A DNA stretch of 37,085 bases from Fulvimarina sp. (GCA_002700095.1 PACL01000011.1:1-37085), one strand, 5' to 3'; counted from the first letter of the stretch, positions 1-8,472 are shown. Notes: a model not told the origin generated them from the letters alone. Numbers and translations: made by a program.

Positions 1-574
1 CCATGAAGAAGATCGTCAGCATCAGCCCAGGCATCAGCCCGGCGAGGAACAGCCGGCCGATCGAGGTCTCGGTGGCGATGCCGTAGACGATCATCGTCAC
101 CGAGGGCGGGATCAGGATGCCGAGGGTGCCGCCGGCGGCGATGGAACCGGCGGCGATCTCCGCCGGATAGCCGCGCTGGCGCATCTCCGGGATGCCCATC
201 TTGCCGATCGCCGCGCAGGTGGCGGGCGAGGAGCCGGACAAAGCCGCGAAGATCGAGCAGGCGCCGAGATTGGACAGGACGAGGCCGCCAGGCACCCGGT
301 TCAGCCATCGGTCGAGCGCCTCGTAGAGGTCCTTGCCGGCGGGCGAGGAGGCGACGGCGGCGCCCATCAGGATGAACATCGGCACGGCGACGAGGCTGAA
401 GGGCGAGAGATAGCCGAAGAACTGCTCGCCGATCGTCTCGAGGAAGAACCCGCCATAGACCGTGTAGAGCGCCCCCATGGCGACGAGGCCGAGGGAGAAG
501 GCGATGGGCGTGCCGATGGCGAGCAGGCCGAGCAGGGCGGCCAGCATCACCAGGCCGGAGAGAAGCGGCGTCAC
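1..574 (-). CDS. dctM: TRAP transporter large permease DctM, partial
   Basis: Only the N-terminal ~191 residues lie in the window; the gene runs off the left edge. DctM is the 12-helix inner-membrane subunit of a tripartite ATP-independent periplasmic transporter and carries out Na+-driven import of an organic acid delivered by DctP. The visible part is strongly hydrophobic and carries family signatures: a GTPIAFSLG-type first helix, a VAVPMFILMGA segment, an LSGSSPATCAAIG segment and a GGTLGILIPPS loop. I chose a GTG start at 574 because it overlaps the dctQ stop by 4 bp (GTGA), which implies translational coupling in a dctP-dctQ-dctM operon. The family call is certain; the substrate is unknown. 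Confidence 0.93.
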   Translation of the reverse strand, partial: MTPLLSGLVMLAALLGLLAIGTPIAFSLGLVAMGALYTVYGGFFLETIGEQFFGYLSPFSLVAVPMFILMGAAVASSPAGKDLYEALDRWLNRVPGGLVLSNLGACSIFAALSGSSPATCAAIGKMGIPEMRQRGYPAEIAAGSIAAGGTLGILIPPSVTMIVYGIATETSIGRLFLAGLMPGLMLTIFFM

Positions 575-1113
575 GGGCGGGCCTCGTCGGTGGTAGCGGA
601 AAAGAGAACCGGCTCGTGGTCGACCGGATCGGCGCCGTCGATGACCAGCCGCATGATTTCGGCGACATACTGGAGCGCCAGCATCACCGTGCCGACCGGC
701 ATTGGCAGAAGCGGCATCCACAGCGGCACCGCCCAGACGGTCTCGCTGGTCCAGCCGCCGCTCCAGGCCTCCTCGAAATGGATCCAGCCGGCATAGGCGA
801 GGAGCACGACGAAGAGGAGGGAGAACAGCGCGGCGAGCACCTGCATGACGAGGCGCACCGGACCCGAGGCGGCGAGCTGCAGGATGTCGACATTGACGTG
901 GCCGCGCACGATCAGCACCCAGGGGGCGCCCAGGAAGGTGGCGGCGACGATGGCATAGGCGGTGTATTCGGTCTGCCAGACCGTCGACCAGCCGAGCGCG
1001 TAGCGCACGAACACCATGTGGCTGACCGAGAGGACGGCCGATAACAGCAGCGCGGCGGCGAGGACCCCGAGGCCGCGGGAGATCGCCGAGATCACCGAGA
1101 TGTAAAGTCGCAT
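571..1113 (-). CDS. dctQ: TRAP transporter small permease DctQ
   Basis: A 180-residue, four-helix membrane protein (segments near residues 10-35, 45-65, 85-110 and 130-150 by hydrophobicity) of the DctQ family, which bridges the binding protein and DctM. The WQTEYTAYAIVAATFLG and VRGHVNVDIL stretches match the family pattern of a conserved E/Y-containing helix 2 and an H-V-x-VD motif. I used the ATG at 1113; a TTG at 1161 would add 16 residues of non-membrane sequence. It sits between dctP (112-bp gap) and dctM (4-bp overlap). The short C-terminal tail is hydrophilic. Confidence 0.88.
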   Translation of the reverse strand: MRLYISVISAISRGLGVLAAALLLSAVLSVSHMVFVRYALGWSTVWQTEYTAYAIVAATFLGAPWVLIVRGHVNVDILQLAASGPVRLVMQVLAALFSLLFVVLLAYAGWIHFEEAWSGGWTSETVWAVPLWMPLLPMPVGTVMLALQYVAEIMRLVIDGADPVDHEPVLFSATTDEARP

Positions 1114-1225
1114 GGGGGATTCTGACCGAAAGGATGCGGCGTCGCCGCACGGGAGGGGCAAGAGGCCCTCGAACCGACGTCGCCGGGATCGCGCGCCATG
1201 CGCGACCCCGGCAGGATCATGCCGT

Positions 1226-2215
1226 TCACTCGACGGCGAGGGCGTCGTCGATCAGCTTCTGGCCGTTCGGCACCTTCTCGGCGAAGTTCTTGTAGGAGGT
1301 CTCCTTGGCGATCCTCAGCCAGGCGTCGTAGTTCTCCTTCGACATCGTCGTCACCTCGACGCCGTTCTCCTTGTAGACGTCGACGAGCTTGCCATCGAGC
1401 TTCTCGGCCTCGCTGGCAAAGTAGTCCTCGGCGGCCTGGCCGGCGGCCATGACGGCCTTCTGCTGCTCTTCGTTGAGCCGGTCGAAGGAGCGCTTCGACA
1501 TCAGGATCGGCTCGTACATGAACCACAGCGCATTATCGCCAGGCGCGGTCAGGCACTTGGCCAGCTCGTAGATGCGATAGGAGATCAGCGAGCCCGACGA
1601 GGTGTTGGCACCGGTCAGGACGTTCTGCTGCATGCCTGTGTAGATTTCCGAGGACGGCATCGACGAGATCGACGATCCTGCCCCGACCAGCATCTCCTCG
1701 AAGGCCGGGCCGGCGGCGCGCAGCACCTGGCCCTTGGCGGTCTCCGGCGAGGTGATGCATTCCGTCGACGAGACGAAGCCGCCGGCCAGCCAGGCGTCGG
1801 ACAGGATGATCGCACCGGCCTCTTCGACCTCGGCCTTGATCGCCTTCATGAAATCGGAATCGTTGAGGCGCTGGGCGCGCTCGTGGCTGTCGACGAGGCC
1901 CGGCATCAGCGTCGCCGAAAAGGCCGGATGGCGGCCCGAGGCGTAGTCGAGCGGGAAGGCCGTCATGTCGATCTGACCCTTGGTGACGGCGCCCCACTGG
2001 TCCTTGGCCTTGAACAGCGACTCGCCCGGAAACACCTGCAGCGTCACGCCGACATTGGCCTTCTCGAGCTCCTTGCCGATCAGCTGGACCATCTCGTCGC
2101 GCACGTCGCCCTTGCCGCCGGGCCACTGGTGCGAGGCGCGCAGGGTCACGTCCTCAGCGAGGGCGGAGCCGCAGAGCGCGAGCCCGCAGATCGTCGAAAG
2201 CAGCAATCTCTTCAT
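1226..2215 (-). CDS. dctP: TRAP transporter periplasmic substrate-binding protein DctP
   Basis: A 329-residue secreted solute receptor. The N-terminus is a Sec signal peptide (MKRLLLSTICGLALCGSALA) with a probable cleavage after ALA. The mature part has DctP-family features: an early TLRASHQWPGG segment, VFPGESLF, then a central block with the expected substrate-contacting region (GPAFEEMLVGAG, a site where a conserved Arg often binds the carboxylate; here LRAAG supplies an Arg). A GGGAGG-like ribosome site (CGGGAGG) lies 8 bases before the ATG. It is the first gene of the transporter operon and is divergent from the GntR regulator, so it probably responds to that regulator's ligand. The substrate cannot be deduced. 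Confidence 0.93.
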   Translation of the reverse strand: MKRLLLSTICGLALCGSALAEDVTLRASHQWPGGKGDVRDEMVQLIGKELEKANVGVTLQVFPGESLFKAKDQWGAVTKGQIDMTAFPLDYASGRHPAFSATLMPGLVDSHERAQRLNDSDFMKAIKAEVEEAGAIILSDAWLAGGFVSSTECITSPETAKGQVLRAAGPAFEEMLVGAGSSISSMPSSEIYTGMQQNVLTGANTSSGSLISYRIYELAKCLTAPGDNALWFMYEPILMSKRSFDRLNEEQQKAVMAAGQAAEDYFASEAEKLDGKLVDVYKENGVEVTTMSKENYDAWLRIAKETSYKNFAEKVPNGQKLIDDALAVE

Positions 2216-2317
2216 TTGTCATTCCTCCCGTTTTGGTTGGAGCCTGTCGCAAGACAGCCCCAGGCTCCTCCAAGCCTTCGCCGGAGCCAACATCGGCTTG
2301 CACACCGTGTCAAGGAG

Positions 2318-2329
2318 ATTGTATACGAT
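2318..2329. promoter_or_regulatory. Candidate GntR/FCD operator
   Basis: ATTGTATACGAT is a 12-bp inverted repeat centred on GTATAC with one mismatched pair; the perfect form ATTGTATACAAT is the type of site bound by many FCD-subfamily GntR regulators. It lies in the 185-bp gap between divergent dctP and gntR, about 100 bases from the dctP start and 70 from the gntR start. Regulation of both genes from it is inferred. Confidence 0.6.
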
Positions 2330-2400
2330 AACCGAATGGAAACCGCAAAAGCCACAGCTCGACCGCCAGATGGTCGGCAGCATTCGGGACGGGCGGCGAG

Positions 2401-3108
2401 ATGACCGAGACGGCCGAGAGGCAATCCGTGGCCGGCGCGCGCCGGCAGGCCGAGCGGCGCGCGAGGTCGGGCGACATCCGCGACATTCTCGAGCAGGAGA
2501 TCGTCACCGGCGAGCGGGGGGCGGGCGAGCGGCTCGACGAGCAGGCGGTGGCCAAACGCTTCGGCGTCTCGCGCACCCCGGTTCGCGAGGCGATCAACCA
2601 GCTGGCCTCGGCCGGGCTCGTCGAGCAGATCCCCAACCGCGGCGCCTTCGTGCGCGAGACCGGGCTCGCCGACCTCGTCGAGATGTTCGAGGTGATGGCC
2701 GAACTCGAGGCGATGGCCGGCCGGCTGGCGGCGCGGCGAATCGATGTTGCCGGTCGCGCAAGGCTGCAGGAAGCGTTGGCGGCATGCGAGACGGCCGCCG
2801 CCCGCAACGCGCCCGACGACTATTATTACGAGAACGAGCGCTTCCACGACGCGATCTATGGCGCCTGCGGCAACAGTTTTCTCGCTGGCGAGGCGCGGCG
2901 GCTGCACCAGCGGCTGAAGGCATTCCGCCGGCTGCAGCTGCGGGTGCCGCAGCGCATGCACCAGTCGTTGGCCGAACACCGCCGGATCGTTGCCGCCATC
3001 GAGGCGGGCGACCGCGAGCGCGCCGAGGCGGAGCTGAAGGTCCACATCATGGTCCAGGGCGAGCGCTTCGCCGACCTCGTCGCCAGCCTGAAGCCTCGCA
3101 GCGGCTGA
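2401..3108 (+). CDS. GntR family transcriptional regulator, FCD subfamily
   Basis: A 235-residue DNA-binding repressor or activator. Residues ~22-90 form the winged helix-turn-helix; GERLDEQAVAKRFGVSRTPV is the classic GntR signature, followed by REAINQLASAGLVEQIPNRG. Residues ~100-225 are the all-helical FCD ligand domain, with the conserved ERFHDAIYGACGN and HRRIVAAIEAGDRERAE segments, whose histidines usually bind a metal that holds a carboxylate ligand. It is divergent from dctPQM, so it most likely controls that transporter in response to the transported organic acid. ATG at 2401 is the first good start in this frame. Confidence 0.9.
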   Translation: MTETAERQSVAGARRQAERRARSGDIRDILEQEIVTGERGAGERLDEQAVAKRFGVSRTPVREAINQLASAGLVEQIPNRGAFVRETGLADLVEMFEVMAELEAMAGRLAARRIDVAGRARLQEALAACETAAARNAPDDYYYENERFHDAIYGACGNSFLAGEARRLHQRLKAFRRLQLRVPQRMHQSLAEHRRIVAAIEAGDRERAEAELKVHIMVQGERFADLVASLKPRSG

Positions 3109-3370
3109 CTTTTTCAGTCGTCCCGAGCCGATCCTGCCAGGGAGGCCGGCGTCTGTCTGGTTCTGCTGCAGCGAGGGATTTAATGGGTGGCACAGTCACG
3201 CCGCCCTGCAATGACCGCGAACCGGGCTGAGCGCGACCCTGTCCACGCGACCGGCCGGGTCACCGCTTTGTGAGGCCGGCTGCCCGGTTGGTATCGACGG
3301 GGCCTAGGCTATGTGCCCATCCGACCGCGCGTCCCCCATGGCCGCACGACCATCCAAAAGGAGATCGCCG

Positions 3371-3901
3371 ATGACGAGACTTGCTTTCGCCGCCCTGATC
3401 CCGGTGCTGCTGGCGTCCACCGCCGCCCTTGCCCAGGACAAGACCGACATGCAGGACGCCAAGAGCGTCGAATTGAAGGGCGCCGACGGTGCGTCCATGG
3501 GAACCGCATCCTTCGTGCCGACCCCGCATGGCGTGCTGATCGAAGCGGAGCTGCAGAATCTGCCGGGCGGCACCCATGGCTTCCACATTCACGAGACGGG
3601 CGTCTGCGAGGGCGACTTCAGCTCCGCCGGCGGCCACTACAACCCGGCCGATATCGACCACGGCTACATGAGCGAGACCGGGCCCCATGCCGGCGACATG
3701 CCGAACGTCGTCGCGACCGAAGGCGCGGTGAAGGTCTCCGTCTTCAATCCGAATATCGCGATGACCGGCGGCGACGCCCCGCTCGACGACCAGGACGGTT
3801 CGGCGCTGATGATTCATTCCGGTGCGGACGATTACGCGTCGCAGCCGGCGGGCGACGCCGGCAGCCGGATCGCCTGCGGCGTCATCTACCCGCCGAAGTG
3901 A
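3371..3901 (+). CDS. sodC: Periplasmic Cu,Zn superoxide dismutase
   Basis: A 176-residue enzyme that converts superoxide to O2 and H2O2 in the periplasm. A signal peptide covers residues 1-21 (ending AALAQ). The metal-site motifs are intact: GFHIHETGVC supplies two Cu-ligand histidines and a disulfide Cys, GGHYNP and GPHAGDMPN supply the bridging and Zn ligands, and SALMIHSGADDY and SRIACGVI give the last Cu ligand, the electrostatic loop and the partner Cys. An AAAAGGAG ribosome site 7 bases upstream fixes the ATG at 3371. It stands alone, with no neighbour in the same operon. Length is normal for bacterial SodC. Confidence 0.96.
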   Translation: MTRLAFAALIPVLLASTAALAQDKTDMQDAKSVELKGADGASMGTASFVPTPHGVLIEAELQNLPGGTHGFHIHETGVCEGDFSSAGGHYNPADIDHGYMSETGPHAGDMPNVVATEGAVKVSVFNPNIAMTGGDAPLDDQDGSALMIHSGADDYASQPAGDAGSRIACGVIYPPK

Positions 3902-4066
3902 CGCTGCCGCTGGCGTGATGGTCGGGCAGGGGCGTCAGGCCCGGCGGCGTCATCCGCAGCACCGCCCGCGACACTCACGGGCCTCGGCGGCACTTGCTTC
4001 CGCCGGGGCCTCTGCTCTGGACAAGCCAGTCGCGTCGCAGCCATGCCTTCCAATCGACGCAGCCCC

Positions 4067-4678
4067 TCAGGGCAGCCAGTCCATCGGCTGGTATCCCGGC
4101 AGCGCCTCGACGCGTCGCAGCCACGCTCTGATGGCCGGGAACTGTGAGAGATCGAAGCCGCCTTCCTCCGCGACATGCGTATAGGCGTACAGCGCGATGT
4201 CGGCGAGGCTGGCGGAGTCGCCGGCCAGCCAATGGCTTCCAGCGAGGCGCTTCTCCATGACGCGCAGAGCCTTCTGCCCGCCTTCGAACGTCTCCGCCAG
4301 CCGCTCCGGCGTCGCCGCCGTCGCCCGCTGCGGATAGATCATCAGCGAGCGGCGGACCGCAACGGTCGGCTCGTGGCTGTACTGCTCGAAGAACATCCAG
4401 GACAGCATCTCCGCCCGCTCGAACGGATCCACCGGAATGAACGGGGTGGCTTCGCCGAGATACCAGAGCATGGCGTTGGATTCGGGCAGATAGCGCCCGT
4501 CCTCCGTCTCGAGCAGCGGCACCTTGCCGTTGGCATTCTTCGCGAGATAGTCGGCCCGCTTGGTCCCGCCATCATGGGTCGAGACCTCCACGTGCCGGAA
4601 CTGTCGACCGGTCAACGCGCAGAGGAGGCGCGGCTTGTAGCAGTTGCCGGAATCCGGCATGCCGTAGATCGTGATCAT
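4067..4678 (-). CDS. Glutathione S-transferase family protein
   Basis: A 203-residue cytosolic GST. The N-terminal thioredoxin fold (residues ~1-80) has the cis-proline turn GKVPLLE (Pro54) and the glutathione gamma-Glu contact ESNAM (66-70). The usual catalytic position lies in GMPDSGNCYK, with Ser10 and Cys13 available. The C-terminal helical domain has the N-capping/hydrophobic staple region SLADIALYAYTHVAEEGGFD, typical of bacterial GSTs. I chose the ATG at 4678 because GGAGA precedes it by 7-8 bases; an upstream ATG at 4693 would include that Shine-Dalgarno sequence in the coding region. The electrophile or partner is unknown, and it appears to be monocistronic. Confidence 0.9.
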   Translation of the reverse strand: MITIYGMPDSGNCYKPRLLCALTGRQFRHVEVSTHDGGTKRADYLAKNANGKVPLLETEDGRYLPESNAMLWYLGEATPFIPVDPFERAEMLSWMFFEQYSHEPTVAVRRSLMIYPQRATAATPERLAETFEGGQKALRVMEKRLAGSHWLAGDSASLADIALYAYTHVAEEGGFDLSQFPAIRAWLRRVEALPGYQPMDWLP

Positions 4679-4758
4679 GATGCAGGTCTCCACCGAAGCT
4701 GGCGGATTCTTGCGCCATCAGACGGCGCTCGACCAATTCATTCGGGTGAAGTCAGCGA

Positions 4759-5364
4759 TCAGCCGAACATGCTCGTCAGCGCCTGCTCCGTCTGCACCGA
4801 GGCGAATTCGATCGCAAAGCCCTCTTCCAGGTGACGAACGACGCGGCCCTGCATGAGGCCGAGCGTGACGCGCGAGTTCAGGGCAGGGCGGACCGAGGAC
4901 TGCACCGCCGCGCCGGACAGCGACAGGTCGATGATCTTGACGGTGTAGCGGCGGCCGTCGTCGAGCGCGATCTCGACGCGCGGATCCTTCGGCTGGAGGC
5001 GCTGGTGCCGGCGATCCTCCGGCAGGTCCAGCTCGCCGCGATTGGCGAACCAGGTCAGCTGCGCCGCGAGCTTTTCCCGCTTGCGCTCGGAATTGACGAG
5101 ATCGACGGCGAAACCGCCCGGATAGAGCCGCGCGACGGTGCCCTCGAGGCGGCCGATGTGGTCGACATAGAAGATGATCCGTTCGCCGGTCCGGGGTTCG
5201 ACCGTCGTCGCGACGGCAATGCCGCCGGGCGACATGTTCTCCACCCGGCAGGGAAACTCCTGGAAGTCCTCGCGCATGAATCGTCCGAGGAGGTCGAGGT
5301 CAACGCGGCTGAACCGGCGACGATCCGGCGCTTCGTATCTCGCGGCATGAGCCATCATGTTCAT
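4759..5364 (-). CDS. Tandem PilZ-domain protein, likely c-di-GMP receptor
   Basis: A 201-residue soluble protein with two PilZ domains. The first (residues ~14-105) has the switch motif RRRFSR (15-20) and NMSPGG (43-48). The second (~116-198) has a related RRHQR (118-122) and DLSLSG (146-151). RxxxR plus D/NxSxxG is the c-di-GMP-binding pattern; both copies keep a recognisable form, the second less perfectly. No membrane or output domain is present, so it probably works by protein-protein contact, for example on motility or exopolysaccharide machinery. Transcribed alone. Confidence 0.85.
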   Translation of the reverse strand: MNMMAHAARYEAPDRRRFSRVDLDLLGRFMREDFQEFPCRVENMSPGGIAVATTVEPRTGERIIFYVDHIGRLEGTVARLYPGGFAVDLVNSERKREKLAAQLTWFANRGELDLPEDRRHQRLQPKDPRVEIALDDGRRYTVKIIDLSLSGAAVQSSVRPALNSRVTLGLMQGRVVRHLEEGFAIEFASVQTEQALTSMFG

Positions 5365-5499
5365 CCTGCTCCGCCCCCTCGGTCGGATTCATCCCCACGC
5401 CACATCGGAGAAGATATCGGTAAGGCGGTTAAGGAAGCGTGGAAGCTCGTTGCGGCATGCGAAGCTTCTGCGACCGAATGCCCTCACTTCGGGAAAGTT

Positions 5500-5661
5500 T
5501 GAGACGTTAAGGAATTTGGAAAGAATCGTTTGCCGTCCGCCTGCTGCAGCGATACCTCAAGCCCACGGACACCTTCGGTCTTCGTAGCGCGATTTTGCCA
5601 CATTCGCCGTGGCCGACTTCTCTTGAACCGCCGGGTCCGTTTGGACCTGGCGGTTTTTTTT
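5500..5661 (+). ncRNA. Candidate small RNA ending at an intrinsic terminator
   Basis: This is an inferred transcript, not a recognised RNA family. A TTGAGA hexamer near 5499-5504 is followed about 16-17 bases later by an AAGAAT/AGAATC-like -10, and transcription from it would end at the strong terminator at 5626-5661, giving an RNA of roughly 130 nt. The sequence includes a C/T-rich single-strand-prone stretch and no credible reading frame. The promoter is weak by eye, so both the 5' end and the existence of the RNA are uncertain. Confidence 0.3.
5626..5661 (+). terminator. Strong rho-independent terminator
   Basis: A 12-13 bp stem (AACCGCCGGGTCC pairing with GGACCTGGCGGTT, one G-U pair) closes a GTTT tetraloop and is followed directly by a run of eight T on the plus strand. 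The complementary strand has no T-run after the stem, so the terminator acts rightward. No plus-strand protein gene lies within 1.7 kb upstream. Confidence 0.85.
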
Positions 5662-5931
5662 GCCTGCCGTCGCCGGGCACGGGACGCCGTGGAAAACCGT
5701 TGCAGATGCTGTCCCTGCTTTGTCCGGCGATGCGGCAAAGGCATGGGCCGGCCCGAGCTGGCACAGCGATGCGGCCGGCGGCCCGAGATGGTGGGGATCG
5801 CCATGCGCGCCGTTCCCTCGCGGCGAAGGATATGCGAAGGCGGGTGCGGTCGGCGGGATATTCCGCGCCTGCGCCTCGTTCGTCCTTGCCAGCCCGGTCC
5901 GCGCGGCTCGCAGAACGCTGATGGAGACACC

Positions 5932-6681
5932 GTGTCCGAGCCGGAACTTTCGAACCCCGTAGATCCTCGCGGTCCGGTGCGGCGACCGCCTCCTGCCTTC
6001 AACGTCCCGGGCGTCATCCTCGTCCTGCTGGCCTTCATGGCCCTCGTTCATGCCTATCGGACGCTGGCGATCGGCGAGGTTGCGGATGCCCGCATCATCC
6101 TCGACTTCTCCTTCATTCCGAGTTGCTACGGCGCGGTGGACTCGCTCTGCCAGCTGCGGCCGGCCGGAGCCGATCTCTGGTCGCCGATCACCTACGCCTT
6201 CCTGCATGGCAGCTGGGCCCATCTCGGCATGAACACCATCTGGTTCCTGGCCTTCGGGACGCCGGTGGCACGCCGGCTCGGCCTCGGCCGTTTCCTGGCG
6301 TTCTGCGCCGCCGGGTCGATCGCCGGAGCCGCCGCGTTCTACCTGACCAATATCGGCCTGGAAGTGCCGGTGATCGGCGCATCGGGCATCGTCTCGGCGC
6401 TGATGGGCGGCGCCTGCCGCTTCGCCTTCGTGCGCTCGGGCCCGTATCGCATGCTGCCCGGCCGTCAGCCGCCGGCGATCTCGGTCGCCGCGGCACTCTC
6501 CGACCGAACGGTGCTGGTGTTCATCATCGCCTTCTTCGCCACCAACTTCTTCGTCGGCAGTGGCGTCGGAGGTGCCTTCACGGGCGGCGGCGAGGTCGCC
6601 TGGGAAGCCCATCTCGGCGGCTTTGCCTTCGGCTTCTTCTGCCTGCCGCTGTTCGACCGTCGAGGCGGGCCGGGCGGATAG
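5932..6681 (+). CDS. Rhomboid family intramembrane serine protease
   Basis: A 249-residue multi-helix inner-membrane protease that cleaves transmembrane helices. The GASG motif provides the catalytic Ser151 and WEAHLGG the catalytic His227. The upstream HGSWAHLGMN (His97, Asn101) is the conserved oxyanion/helix-2 region. Six hydrophobic segments are visible between ~28 and 240. The first ~25 residues are a polar cytoplasmic tail. I chose the GTG at 5932 because GGAGA lies about 6 bases upstream; extending further upstream would add about 130 low-complexity residues. Substrate unknown. Confidence 0.9.
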   Translation: MSEPELSNPVDPRGPVRRPPPAFNVPGVILVLLAFMALVHAYRTLAIGEVADARIILDFSFIPSCYGAVDSLCQLRPAGADLWSPITYAFLHGSWAHLGMNTIWFLAFGTPVARRLGLGRFLAFCAAGSIAGAAAFYLTNIGLEVPVIGASGIVSALMGGACRFAFVRSGPYRMLPGRQPPAISVAAALSDRTVLVFIIAFFATNFFVGSGVGGAFTGGGEVAWEAHLGGFAFGFFCLPLFDRRGGPGG

Positions 6682-6797
6682 CCCGACCTCCCCGGCTCGG
6701 GTCCCGGCGCCCCCGGCAGCCGACGCTCTGCATCAAGGGGCTTGCCCTCGAGCCGCTGCTGTCTCACCTTTGTCTGCTACGACAATGGGAGGCCACG

Positions 6798-7229
6798 ATG
6801 AATGTCGGTCACATACTGAAGGCGAAGGGAGCCGACGTCTTCACCCTTCGGCCCGAGGTTTCTCTGGCGGAGGTGGTAGAGGTGCTCGCCGAACGGCGGA
6901 TCGGCGCAATCGTGCTGGTCGACGGGGCCGGGCATGTCGCGGGCATCGTCTCCGAGCGCGACGTGGTGCGGGTGCTGGCCAAGTTCGGCGCCGGCGTCCT
7001 CGACAAGCCGATCGGCGAGGCGATGACCGTCAAGGTGAAGACCTGCAGCAGCGAGACGGCCATCGAAGAGGTGCTGGCGATCATGACCAAGGGGCGCTTC
7101 CGCCACCTTCCGGTAATCGATGGAGGACGCCTGTCCGGCATCGTCTCGATCGGCGACGTGGTCAAGACCAAGATCGAGGAGGCGGAGCGGGAAGCCGAGC
7201 AGATGCGCGAGTATATCGCGGCAGGCTGA
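6798..7229 (+). CDS. CBS-domain pair protein
   Basis: A 143-residue soluble protein made of two CBS domains (residues ~8-65 and ~75-130), forming one Bateman module that usually binds AMP, ATP or SAM as an energy sensor. Typical segments are RIGAIVLVD, GIVSERDVVR, RFRHLPVID and GIVSIGDVVK. The last 15 residues are a charged helix (EEAEREAEQMREYI), common in stand-alone family members. A GGGAGG ribosome site 6 bases upstream fixes the start. It lies 116 bp after the rhomboid gene, possibly co-transcribed, and is convergent with the patatin gene. No enzymatic domain is attached. Confidence 0.92.
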   Translation: MNVGHILKAKGADVFTLRPEVSLAEVVEVLAERRIGAIVLVDGAGHVAGIVSERDVVRVLAKFGAGVLDKPIGEAMTVKVKTCSSETAIEEVLAIMTKGRFRHLPVIDGGRLSGIVSIGDVVKTKIEEAEREAEQMREYIAAG

Positions 7230-7473
7230 TCGGCTCTGACGGACGCGCCGGCGCCGGGGCTCATCGGCGGATGGCAGAGCGCTTGCCTCGCATTGTCCGG
7301 TGGATCCGGCACGGCGTCGCCCATCAGGCAGCGCGTCGAAGAAGATAGCCGCAGGCTGATGGCCGGGGCCATCTCGCCTCGGCCGGAGCGCATGTCGCGC
7401 CAGCTTCGGCGCCGGCCGTCCTGACCCCACTCGACCGCGCCTCGGCGCCACGCCGACAGCGCCACCGCCAGGC

Positions 7474-8472
7474 TCAGAGCCGCAGCGGCTCGGGGTGATA
7501 GCTTTCGGCGAGGCGCTGGATCTCAGACATGCGGCTCTTGGTCGCGCTGTAGCCGATCTCGATGGCTTCGGCAGCCCGGAAGAACTCCCACAACCCGATG
7601 TCGCGCACCCTTGGCTGCAGCGACAGGTCCGGCGGGTCGCCCGCGAGCCGTGCCCGCGAGATCCGGTCCTGGATGATGTTGAAGGCGTCGACCATGGTCC
7701 GGGTGAGGCCGAGCTTCTTGCGCCGCTGGGCGGCCGCGTCGCGTTCGTCGTCGTCCTGCGGCGAGACCGCCCGAAAGGCGTCCTCGCCCACCGGCGCATC
7801 GTCGCTCGCCCGCATCCTGAGGACGGCGGCGCGGCCGAACAGATCATAGTGCAGGTTGACCGCCATGACGTTCTGCTGCTCGAAGACCCGGCAGACATTG
7901 GCGGGAACCGGATTGACGAGCGCCCCGTCCATCAGCCGCCGGCCGCCGCACATGACCGGCTCGAAGACGCCGGGCAGGGCGTAGGACGCGCGCATGGCGA
8001 GAACCAGGAGGCCGGAATCCAGCCACACCTCGTGGCCGGTCTGGGCATCAGTCGCGACGCAGATCAGCGGACGGTCGAGATCCTCGATCCGGGTGTCGTG
8101 AAGCGCCTCGGCGAGCCGGCGCGACAGCCGGAGGCCGCCGATCAGCCCGGCGCCGCCGATGCGGAAGTCGAGATAGCGGATGAGGCCGTGCCGCGTCAGC
8201 GACCGGGCGAATTCCTCAAGCTCGGGCAGCTTTCCGGCAAGATAGCAACCGCCGACGAGCGCACCGATCGACGTGCCGGCGATCATCGAGATCGGCACCT
8301 GATATTCGTCGAGCGCCTTCAGGACGCCGATATGGGCCCAGCCGCGCGCCGCGCCGCCTCCCAGGGCCAGCGCGAGGCCCGCGGACGGTTTCGGTGGCGT
8401 CGGCACAGGGCGCGACGCAGGCTGAGGCTGGCCGATGGGTTCGTCGCGCCAACCGAATACACGCTCGAGCAT
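7474..8472 (-). CDS. Patatin-like phospholipase family protein (RssA-like)
   Basis: A 332-residue cytosolic or membrane-associated serine hydrolase. Residues ~32-220 form the patatin domain: oxyanion loop ALGGGAARGWAHIG, nucleophile elbow GTSIG (Ser68) and catalytic Asp182 in MDGALVNP, so the Ser-Asp dyad is intact. The C-terminal ~100 residues are charged and helical. I chose the ATG at 8472, preceded by GGAGGG at 5-6 bases; an in-frame ATG 99 bases upstream lacks this. It is the third gene of the folE-hisI-patatin run, a neighbourhood common in rhizobia. The lipid substrate is unknown. Confidence 0.9.
   Translation of the reverse strand: MLERVFGWRDEPIGQPQPASRPVPTPPKPSAGLALALGGGAARGWAHIGVLKALDEYQVPISMIAGTSIGALVGGCYLAGKLPELEEFARSLTRHGLIRYLDFRIGGAGLIGGLRLSRRLAEALHDTRIEDLDRPLICVATDAQTGHEVWLDSGLLVLAMRASYALPGVFEPVMCGGRRLMDGALVNPVPANVCRVFEQQNVMAVNLHYDLFGRAAVLRMRASDDAPVGEDAFRAVSPQDDDERDAAAQRRKKLGLTRTMVDAFNIIQDRISRARLAGDPPDLSLQPRVRDIGLWEFFRAAEAIEIGYSATKSRMSEIQRLAESYHPEPLRL

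Larger units (their letters stand above)
5365..5931. other. 567-bp region without a supported protein gene
   Basis: Between the PilZ gene (transcribed leftward) and the rhomboid gene (rightward). Open frames here show no family signature, are Arg/Pro-rich and are read in several frames at once, as expected for non-coding GC-rich DNA. The left end should hold the PilZ promoter and the right end the rhomboid promoter. The middle contains a plus-strand intrinsic terminator with no coding gene upstream on that strand (see the separate entries). Confidence 0.6.

Noticed and set aside
1112..2404. A 430-codon plus-strand frame over dctP
   Set aside because: Antisense to dctP, which has a signal peptide, a ribosome site and family motifs.
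5557..6612. A 351-codon minus-strand frame over the rhomboid gene and the gap before it
   Set aside because: Composition is typical of antisense frames and the rhomboid protease on the other strand is clear.
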